Source: Mya arenaria
Taxonomy: Eukaryota > Mollusca > Bivalvia > Myida > Myidae
Assembly (NCBI RefSeq): GCF_026914265.1
Contig: NC_069132.1
Location: 32,668,932 to 32,732,931 of the forward strand
DNA length: 64,000 bases
Reading direction: 5' to 3'
Below the pieces are notes generated by a model. That model was given only the letters and a program-made list of their open reading frames with translations, searched no databases and was not told the origin of the DNA. Shown here one piece after another: positions 13,933 to 24,500 of the stretch; the first letter of the stretch is position 1, and each line of letters opens with the position of its first letter. The translations under genes were made by a program, and so were the position numbers.

Positions 13933-14418
13933 TCACCGAGGGCGACGCGTCTTGACCGGTAGATGTTGATGGAAATGGTGAGAAAAGAATCGGCCACAAA
14001 ACGCCCTCCCCTGTGTGTCATCTGCCAGACCCTTCATGTCCATGGGTGTGGTAGTAAACACACAATCATGCTTGTTCGAAGGCTGTCCTCGTCGTCGCTG
14101 TGACTGTTTTAATTTATGGACCTTAGTTTCCAGCTGTGGGATATCGGAGTAGTTGGGGAGCCGCCGTGGAATATTCCGGAGCACGTTTTTGAGTTTGTCC
14201 CTCTCTACCTGAAAGCGGTGCTCTGCTGCCGTCCTGTATTGTAACAACTTCCGTTCCTGCACGTGGAGTCTCATATCGAGCTGCGAGTTGAGGACGCGCG
14301 TCCTCTCCATGCTGCTAGCGTCCAGCTTGTTGAATATATCCGGTATACAAGCGTTGTTGGACGGCGGCGCCACATCCCCACGCCTTTCTGGTAAGAACCA
14401 AGCCGCGTCCGTCGACAT
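13933..14418 (-). CDS. Unrecognised 161-residue basic protein with a helical, coiled-coil-like centre
   Basis: I do not recognise this protein. The frame is open for over 600 nt; I chose the start at 14418 (MSTDAAWFLPERR) because the sequence becomes protein-like and more GC-rich there, while residues further upstream look like translated AT-rich DNA. The centre (SSMERTRVLNSQLDMRLHVQ and RTAAEHRFQVERDKLKNVLR) is charged and likely helical. The C-terminus is rich in His, Arg and Lys. Base composition stands out from the AT-rich flanks. The last 30 residues could be intronic read-through if a donor lies near the MDMKG codons, so this may be one exon of a longer gene. It lies downstream of, and on the same strand as, the CARD gene. 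Confidence 0.5.
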   Translation of the reverse strand: MSTDAAWFLPERRGDVAPPSNNACIPDIFNKLDASSMERTRVLNSQLDMRLHVQERKLLQYRTAAEHRFQVERDKLKNVLRNIPRRLPNYSDIPQLETKVHKLKQSQRRRGQPSNKHDCVFTTTPMDMKGLADDTQGRAFCGRFFSHHFHQHLPVKTRRPR

Positions 14419-14544
14419 TAACTTACAGAAAATCACCAACTGAAAAATATCCTTTGAAAACCCGTTTATTCCATGTTGATTTTTATCTTTCCCACCAATT
14501 GTTTCACTGATTTCAATTCGACACTCTATTTCTGAAGCATACAC

Positions 14545-17500
14545 TTAATTAAGTGTAATTATTAAACATTAGTTTCAGTCCAGTTTCTAACATTTTCATC
14601 AGCTATCCGAATGACTTTAATTAAAATGCAGGACATTATCGAGGCTATTACCATATGTACATGCGCATCTATGCAAATGTTTTTCAGCATAATATTTAAA
14701 TCTTAAATATAATCTTCTACCATAATGGCTATTTCGTATATTTCAATGAATGCCGATCTTGATTACCTTGCATCCCATGCTTTGGCCTAAAAATGAAAAT
14801 GCCGCCTGTCTTTTGATCTCTCTGCCTGATATATACTTACCGATTACCATTCCTATAATTTTACTCAAGAGAATCAACGACATCCATAAGCCTTTTTCAT
14901 ATGCCATACAAAATAAACCTTTCACATTTTATACAATTCGTTCAATTTCACTTAAAAGCCCGCGCATTATTCTAGCTTCAGTCAATAGAGTTATATAGCT
15001 TCATTCCTTTTTCTCCATTATAACGTATTATCTACGCACGTCTTTCATTCGCATTTTCCAATCTCCAACCTCTATATTCATAATTTCCGACCTACAAAAG
15101 TCATGTAACCTACAACTGGTGTCAATTGAATAGAAAATTGATTTGAATACATTTAATTTGGTACATCAGTTTGTTTGTCGCGTCATCTGATTTACTAAAT
15201 AAAACCTACAACTGGTGTCAATTGAACAGAAAATTGGTTTGAAGTTTGAACAGATTTAAATAGGTACAACAAAGAGTTCTCTGTCGTGCACATAACGTGA
15301 GAGCAACGACCAGTCCACACGTGTACACATGTACGTGCCGCCTACGTTGATACCATGGTTATATTAATATTATTGACTTACTAGAGATAAGTATTTTAAA
15401 AGTCTTCTGTACCGATGGATGGAAAGAACGAACATGTAGGGCCAACTTTTAAAGTTTTTTCTGTGCTTTATATGTGAACATTTAGCATTGGGTTGCTTCA
15501 TCGATAGGTTCCAGGCGATTTTTCTCAAACCCCAAGATTGTAAATGGGTGTGGGTGCTATTCCTTAAGGAGCCCATATGCATGGCTCGCATGATGCGGAA
15601 CAGACTCAAGGCCATTTCTGCGAAGCGCACGTCGAATACTAGTTCTCAGTCACAGCAATTCAGCTATTATCAAACCGATTTGAACATCCCGAAGCTTGCC
15701 GGAGTTGGCCGAGTTGTTACGATTGGTCGAATACTGCCTAACGGCCTTGTGTACAAACGTATCGCGACATTATTTTTTTTTCATGAGATCAAACAATGAA
15801 CGAATATTTCGAAGCCATAAACTACATGCATCCGTGCTACTAGATAAGTCATGCAACAATCTGTTAGTATTAGTTTGTTCATACTAAATCAGTTATTTAA
15901 GCTGGATTCCGTGGCGGAAGCTTATAATAGCTTGTGACCGTTTGTAGCCACGAGTGAAATATTTACTTTGGTTTTCACGATGTGAGATATTTCACGATCG
16001 TACACTGAAACAAACATTTTTTTTTATTATATGCTAAAAAAAATATAAAACGACATTTTATTGTATTTTTTTTTCTGGAAAGCGCGCCAAACTCAAAGCG
16101 AAAGGAACGTCATTTCGGAAATGACGTCGTTGAAATTGTGTCCCAGCCCTGCGCGCGCTGATGTTTGATATTGACGTGGGAATGCGCTAAAATTTCAAAA
16201 CAGTTAAATATATCAAATTATTTTTTCACTGTTTGAAATAGTGAAAAATCCTGAATATAAGTTGTATCCGAGTGACGTAAGTTTTATGGCCGACTTTATG
16301 GTGAATGTTCTTCGCGAACGATTTCTCAATCATATATGCAGGCGCGTAGCGGCCTATACGCGAGTACGCGACTGAATCCGCATGATTCTGACAACAAAAA
16401 TCAGCCAAAGGGCAGTATGCGTAATTGATCACATGATCCTAAAACTGGCCATATTCCTGTACTTAATAGCACCTCAGAACGCCAAGACTGCACCATGATT
16501 TGCAAAATTTTGGCATGCCCCCAAACCCCCTGCAGCCAATTATGTATCCACATAAATGGAGGGCTAGCTACGCCTCTGATATGTGCACGTAAATTCGCAC
16601 AAACTGGTACGGTGCATGTACAAGTAATGTTTCGCACCTCTAGAGACCACTTGTTGCTCAAACAATGATCGATATAATATTTATAATGGTATTAAATGTT
16701 TCGTAAAACATCATTCATATATCTCATAAACCAAATAAATGATTTATTTTCCTATCAAATCGAAAAGGATAGTTTTATAGCTTGCACTCCTACCACCGAA
16801 GGCATAAACCAAATAAATTCGCTTCGAGGTGGCCATATACAATGTAGAAGTGCAGATCTCGTCTGTCTAGTTTACTTTCACTTTTTGATTGATCGCCCGC
16901 TGTTTCTGAATACCGTATACAAAATGCATTTGAATACGTTGTCTGCAAAATAACAGCACCCATAAAAGGCTTTCGAATGGTCTTAATCACATTCACAGAC
17001 GAAATGAATACCCTTTCATTAAATCAGATCAATGCTGTTTTCAGAATAATAATTCATGTTATTCCCTGACCATTTTTCATTGTTAATTCCCTAGAGTTAG
17101 AAATGAATAGTATGAGCCATTGTGAACGAGGGTTGAACTTTGCACGTGCACGCCGTGTGTGACGTCATCATGGTCTGAGTCGTGCGCCGTTAACAACATG
17201 TTAACAATTGCCCTTCAACCTTGACACTTCTCTGAACCGCCGGAAGCCAAATTCAGTCAAACGCTATGGTAAGGTTTCTTGGATAGTCATATTTCAAAAT
17301 TCGCAAGAAGTCTCAAGAATTGTATGGAATTCTGTACCACACACACTGGTTGCGATAGAAACCAAACGAAAAGTGCGTTTTGAATAGTCTTGATGAACTA
17401 GATGAAGTTTCAGGTCATCTACAAGTTTGTTTGTTTGGGGGGGGGGGGGGCAATATTGTAACACCATGCTTTTAATACATCCCAGGTACTGCTAAGCTGT

Positions 17501-18008
17501 ATACGATTAGAACTGAACACTTTATGTGTGATTTTCTTTATCTTTTGATTAAAACTAGAAATTAAGTAATTTTATAATGTTACTAGTATGTGATGTCGAT
17601 GATATAATGGTGACATTAAGTATGTGCCCATATACGGACTACTAAGTAGTATAATAGAAAACGACAAAGTTCTGCATTCAATATAATTTATGGTAACAAT
17701 AAATTATGCGAATTAGAATGATACTGTTTCATTGGACATTGTATAGGTTTTGGAGGAACCTAGCTAGTCTACTGTCTCACGGTCAATGTTTAGACATGTA
17801 TGCAACTTGCCATGCTAACGTCATAGGCATGTTTTTGTGTTTGTGAATGTTCAAAGTTCATAACACTTGTACAGCTCTTATTTTCGCTTAGAGCTGTCAA
17901 ATTTCCTATACAAATATGATGTAACGTTATCCTTTTTAACACGTGTACGTAAAGAACTCATGAAAAAAACCCACAGCGGCTTCTATTGTGGGAATCTATG
18001 CGAGCAAT
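14545..18008. other. Intergenic stretch between two minus-strand genes; repeats, no supported gene
   Basis: Opposing open frames around 15.37-15.80 kb lie in slightly GC-richer DNA but match nothing I know. A direct repeat (CTACAACTGGTGTCAATTGA) occurs at about 15,112 and 15,207. At 15.9-16.2 kb a CpG-richer block contains TTTCGGAAATGACGTC. A canonical CRE, TGACGTCA, lies at about 17,160 in another CpG-richer patch and could belong to a promoter. A poly-G run sits near 17,440. Confidence 0.4.
15112..15270. repeat. Two-copy direct repeat, ~93 bp spacing
   Basis: CCTACAACTGGTGTCAATTG followed by AAyAGAAAATTG(A/G)TTTGAA occurs twice, the copies starting about 93 bp apart. It looks like a local tandem duplication with slight divergence. 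Confidence 0.7.
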
Positions 18009-18072
18009 CATTCGGAATTCCTCGGCCATTTTCTATCGCAAACGATAGAAAATTGCCGAGGAGTTCCGAATG
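18009..18072. repeat. Near-perfect 30-bp-arm hairpin with 4-nt loop
   Basis: The left arm 18009-18038 (starts CATTCGGAATTCCTCGG) and right arm 18043-18072 are reverse complements with two mismatches, separated only by CAAA. Such a tight, long inverted repeat is far from chance in this background. Confidence 0.9.
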
Positions 18073-18575
18073 GTGCGCAACATGTCTCCGCATGAATCGA
18101 TTTAAAATGACTATACGCAGACAATACCAAACAAATAGAGAATGCCCCTGATTAATCATCCATAACGTATGCGCATTGCAAATTAATTGTTCTGGTTCAA
18201 AATAGTTTCTTGCACAAACAAAAAAAAAACTTAATTATTTCATGTTTGGATGTCCCTTGGTACTAGTCATTTTAATATTAAAAATCTGTGCAAAACTGTC
18301 GTATTAGTATAAATAGAATTGAAATGTCTCTTACTCACATACTATACGACTGATAATTTAAATAAATGAAGCATGTTATAGTTATAAAATAAAATTCATT
18401 ATCCTTTGGAACGTGAATCGTTTTACATATTAATTATTTTACCAGTTTTTCCCAAAACAAACAACATTTGAAGTGAATGCATGTGTTAGAATGAACACAT
18501 TCAAAACGATATTAAAACCACCCTACATTTATAAAGTGATAAAATATTAAATCCATATAATATAGTTTCATAAGA

Positions 18576-21500
18576 TCATTTCCCCTTTTTCCCCGACGAA
18601 TCACCCCGCCACAACATGTTTTTAGAATTTTCCAACTTTCCGTAGGGATTAAAAGGTCTGTTTAGGTTCATGCTTTTGGAGAGTGCGTGTATATACCGGC
18701 TGTTACGGCCATCGTTCCCGGGGGTAGAGGGGAGTGGCGGTAGGCTCTCTGCGCGGGAGGAGGAGCCACCATACGTTCCTCCGGCACCGCCGCCACCGCC
18801 TCCGCCGCCAAGGCTGCCCTCAAGCCGCTGCATCTGCTCTTGAATCATCCCTATCTGTGCCTGCTGAAAATTGAGCTGCCGCTGTTGGGCCGCCATCTGT
18901 GAAGCCGCCTCGTCTTTTTCTTCATGTAACTGGATGATGTCATTCGCCTGTAGATTTATTTTCTTTGTCAACTTCTCTTGTCCGTCAACTAGAGTCTTAT
19001 GTTCTCCAACCACACGTTCGATCATGGCCAGCTTGCTGACAATTTTCTCCTCCTGTGACCTCATCTTGGCTTCCTGTTCGGTCAGCTGATCTCTGAGCCG
19101 CCCCAGCTCGCCGTTCCGTTCCCTCAACTCGCTCTCCAGCTCGTGGCGCTCCCGCACGCCCTTCCGTAACTGCTCGTTCTCAATCTGCAATCGCGTCACC
19201 TGGCGGAAACAATGACATCATTGCATGTATTGTAACTTTTTGACGAATCAATTAGACGAAGGGTTTTTGTTATTCTCTACAGTTTGTTTAATATATTGTA
19301 CGCCCTTTGTTACATACATATGATACAATTGTCTTTTAACATTGCGTTCTATAACGCATTCCGTTAAATATTATATCACTCAGTACGTGATATTGTTTAA
19401 AGCATACCGTACGGCACCGTACCACAACACAAACCGTATCCAGGGGAGGTTCCAGGAGTCGACGTTAGAGGGGCGTAACTTAGAGGCGTAACGTTTTGAC
19501 TAACGCCCTCTATCAGAACCGAAATTAATTAAAGTGTTGGCAGGGGGGTACTCCCCCGAGAAAATTTTATCAATTTCTAGTCCGATATTGTGGATTTTGA
19601 ACGTATTTTATTTCTTCTCCAATATTAAAATAAAAAGTAAACTTGGACGATTTTAGGGGATCCGCTAGTGGTAGCGCACGGTACCTTTTCCGTATATTTA
19701 TTGTTGGTTTCTCTGAGTGAGGACATGGCTTTCTGCAGCTCGAGGTACTTCCGCTGCATGGCAACTAGCTCCTCGTCGCGGCTCCGCAGCTGCTCCCGGA
19801 GACCAAGCTTCTCCTGCCGCTCGGCTATCAACATGTCCTTAGCACGGTCCAGGGACTTCATCACCTGGCGAAAAACATTTCACAATATAGCACGGTCCAG
19901 GGACTTTATCACATTGGGAAAACGTTTCACAATATAGCACGGTCCAGGGACTTTATCACCTGGGGAAAACATTTCACAATCTAGCACGGTCCAGGGGCTT
20001 TATCACCTGGGGAAAATATTTCACAATTAGCATGGTCCAGGGACTTCAATGCATTGGGGGAAAACATTTCATAATCTAGCACGGTCCAGGAACTTTATCA
20101 CCTTGGGAAAACATTTCACAATATAGCACGGTCCAGGGACTTTATCACCTTGGGAAAACGTTTCACACTAAAGCACCGTCCAGGGACTTTATCACCTGGG
20201 AAAAAAAAACATTTCACAATCTAGCACGGTCCAGGGACTTCACCACCTGGGAAAAAAAACATTTCCCAATTAGCACGGTCAGGGACTTTATCACCTGGGA
20301 AAAAAAACATTTCACAATCTAGCACGGTCCAGGGACTTTATCACCTGGGGAAACATTTAACAATCTAGCACGGTCAGGGACTTTATCACCTGGGGAAAAC
20401 ATTTCCCAATTAGCACGGTCAGGGACTTTATCACCTGGGGAAAACATTTCCCAATTAGCACGGTCAGGGACTTTATCACCTGGGGAAAACATTTCCCAAT
20501 TAGCACGGTCAGGAACTTTATCACCTGGGGAAAAAAAACATTTCCCAATTAGCACGGTCAGGGACTTTATCACCTGGGAAAAAAAACATTTCACAATCTA
20601 GCACGGTCCAGGGACTTCACCACCTGGGAAAAAAACATTTCCCAATTAGCACGGTCAGGGACTTTATCACCTGGGAAAAAAAAACATTTCACAATCTAGC
20701 ACGGTCCAGGGACTTTATCACCTGGGGAAACATTTAACAATCTAGCACGGTCAGGGACTTTATCACCTGGGGAAAACATTTCCCAATTAGCACGGTCAGG
20801 GACTTTATCACCTGGGGAAAACATTTCCCAATTAGCACGGTCAGGGACTTTATCACCTGGGGAAAAAAACATTTCCCAATTAGCACGGTCAGGGACTTTA
20901 TCACCTGGGAAAAAAACATTTCACAATCTAGCACGGTCCAGGGACTTTATCACCTGGGGAAACATTTAACAATCTAGCACGGCCAGGGACTTTATCACCT
21001 GGGGAAAACATTTCCCAATTAGCACGGTCAGGGACTTTATCACCTAGGGAAACATTTCACAATCTAGCACGGTCAGGGACTTTATCACCAGGGGAAACAT
21101 TTAACAATCTAGCACGGTCAGGGACTTCATCACCTGGGGAAAACATTTCCCAATTAGCACGGTCCAGGGACTTTATCACCTGGGGAAACATTTAACAATC
21201 TAGCACGTTCAGGGACTTTATCACCTGGGGAAACATTTAACAATCTAGCACGGTCCAGAGACTTCATTAACTAAGGGAAATAAACACTTCACTTAAACGA
21301 GGAAAATTCAAAACAGCGCAGGGCCTTTGCGTTATATTTGCCCGAAGTTTGTCATAACGGTCCAAGTGGTAAATGCACTAATATGGAGGGCGACATAGTA
21401 CAGACAGCATTTGTTTACACTAAAAAAAGAAAGAACAAAATACACCAATGACACGATATCTTAACGAGTTTGTGAGCTTGTATAAAAAATGAATACACAA

Positions 21501-24500
21501 GCAATACCTACATGTACCCGGACATTTTTACTCCAGTTTCTGCTTACAAAATCAATACATAAATGAGTTGCTTCTCCATTTCGTACTGGTGCTCCACGAT
21601 GAAGGAAACACTTATTTGGCGGAATGGACTTACCGACAAGTAAGGACTAAAATGTGTACCTTGACGAGTTGCTTCTCCAGTTCATACTGGTGCTCCACGA
21701 TGAAGGAAACACTTATTTGGCGGAATGGACTTACCGACAAGTAAGGACTAAAATGTGTACCTTGACGAGTTGCTTCTCCAGTTCATACTGGTGCTCCACG
21801 ATGAAGGAAACACTTATTTGGCGGAATGGACTTACCGACAAGAAAGGACTAAAATGTGTACCTGGACGAGTTGCTTCTCCAGTTCATACTGGTGCTCCAC
21901 GATGAAGGAAACACTTATTTGGCGGAATGGACTTACCGACAAGAAAGGACTAAAATGTGTACCTGGACGAGTTGCTTCTCCAGTTCATACTGGTGCTCCA
22001 CGATGAAGGAAACACTTATTTGGCGGAATGGACTTACCGACAAGAAAGGACTAAAATGTGTACCTGGACGAGTTGCTTCTCCAGTTCATACTGGTGCTCC
22101 ACGATGAAGGAAACACTTATTTGGCGGAATGGACTTACCGACAAGTAAGGACTAAAATGTGTACCTGGACGAGTTGCTTCTCCAGTTCATACTGGTGCTC
22201 CACGATGAAGGAAACACTTATTTGGCGGAATGGACTTACCGACAAGAAAGGATTAAAATGTGTACCTTGACGAGTTGCTTCTCCAGTTTATACTGGTGCT
22301 CCACGATGAAGGAAACACTTATTTGGCGGAATGGACTTACCGACAAGTAAGGACTAAAATGTGTACCTGGACGAGTTGCTTCTCCAGTTCATACTGGTGC
22401 TCCACGATGAAGGATACAAATATTTGGCGGAATGGACTTACCGACAAGTAAGGACTAAAATGTGTACCTGGACGAGTTGCTTCTCCAGTTCATACTGGTG
22501 CTCCACGATGAAGGAAACACTTATTTGGTGGATTGGACTTACCGACAAGAAAGGACTAAAATGTGTACCTGGACGAGTTGCTTCTCCAGTTCATACTGGT
22601 GCTCCACGATGAAGGAAACACTTATTTGGCGGAATGGACTTACCGACAAGTAAGGACTAAAATGTGTACCTGGACGAGTTGCTTCTCCAGTTCTTGTTGG
22701 CGTTCAACAATAACGGAGAATTCTCGCTGGGAGGCTTTGGCGTCCCTGGAGAGGGCGCTGAGGGCCATCTTCTTCCCCTGCACGCTGAACCCGTCCACTA
22801 CCGAGTCACGCTGAGACCAATGCTCCCGTAACAGCTAAACGATACAAATTATAAATGTAAGTTTGTTTCACGTCGGATTTAGAATTTAACAGTCGAGGAA
22901 CATAATTTTCAACACGCCCCCACTCGAAATTCCAGTTTTCTATATTTTAGAAAGGACGCGGATTCCATGCTGATCCAGAGTCCAAAACATTGACCACTCG
23001 GACATCGTCAGTGTTACCAGCAAAACATGAAGATTTAGAAGCCTGTGAATGTATGACCGAATCTACAATGACGAAGCCTTCTTTTGCCACGACGCTTAAA
23101 TGACTCAATACAACTCTTTGGCATGATGTAACAGCATACCAGGACAAATTTTGATAAAAATAAATAAATCATAGAGCAATGAGAAAAAGAAACTTATTTG
23201 ACTGGGTGTGGTAACACGTCATATAAAGTAACACGTTAATATAAGTAAAGCCGAGTTTCTATTATACTGACTGCTCCTGGGAATATTCTAATCTTGTGGA
23301 AACCTGTGCTGCTGAATCAAAGATTAACACTGGATTGAGGCAATTATTTAAGACTTCAAATCTTCAAAATCTTAAATGTGTTTTAGTGTTTACGCTCATG
23401 TCGCTTCACATAGAATCGCAGCTAAACATATAGATAATACCTGTGCATTTAACAAAGAATAATTATGCTTTCGCGCGGAAACACTATAATCCAGCTTAAT
23501 ATTAAATTGAACATTATTTCCCATGTTTTTCACAGATGTTTTAAAATGAAAACAAATAAAACACTTTAAAACACAACATACTTTAGGTACTATCTGCTCT
23601 TCACTTAGCAAGACAGAGATTAAGAAAATTCAACTTTTTTTAAAATATCCTTTTAAAATGTCAACCTTTTCGGTTTAGTCGCTGTAATTCATTATTCTAT
23701 ATATGTATCCAAATTTCAGAAGGGGTATCAGGTTTTCAAGTCATCTTTGTTTATTGTGAATATCAAATATTCCACGATTGATCATAAGATAATAAATGCT
23801 AATCAATTTAAACTGCCAAATGGTGTGCACTTGACTGGATACGAGTTCTGATCGGTTCACTGTCGTACAGAAACAGTTATTCGACATTTTTTGTGTGTTA
23901 AATATTAGTCAATAATGCCTCAACACAGCAAATTATCATATAATTATCATAGAAATTTTGTTGTCTAAACCGGAGCTCTGGATAAAAGAATTTTGTTCAA
24001 ATCCCTAAGAATCCAGCCAAGTTTATTTTCGAGGTTGCGGTGACTATTCATAATGCATTTTAGTTTTGTTTTTGTTTTTTAAGTAAATTGAATGAAAAAA
24101 AAACACCAATGTGTTACGCCAAAAATATGAAAATTAACAAAGAAAGGGTCAACAATTAATTGCATATATGAATAAATTCTATGAAAAATACAGGATATTA
24201 AAGGTATTTGATGTTCAAAATTCATATATTTTCAAAAAAAAATCACTAAGAAGCTATATATGAATACGGCCCCTGTCAAATTCCTCCAGTCGGGAATCAC
24301 CCGGCCCCAATTTCAAGAAACGCCTTAAGCTTAACGGGATTATTTTAACTGGCCAAAATACATACTTAAATGTGATTTTGATAAAAAAAAATGGTTTATT
24401 GTGATAACCATAGAAGTAATTCCTATCTAAAGACTTTTAACACTTAATGAAGTTAATATTACGCGAAATAAAGACAAAGCAATATAGTGAGATGAACTTG

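Noticed and set aside
15370-15887. Possible gene from GC-richer open frames on both strands
   Set aside because: No domain could be recognised and the frames oppose one another; base composition alone is not enough.
20319-20934. Minus frames with repeated FSPGDKVPDRAN or FPQVIKSLTVL
   Set aside because: They are translations of the acceptor-junction minisatellite; they cross repeated splice-site copies and lack independent support.
21654-22814. Ten overlapping plus-strand frames beginning MYLDELLLQF
   Set aside because: They are the opposite strand of the 101-bp repeat; the real coding exon is on the minus strand.
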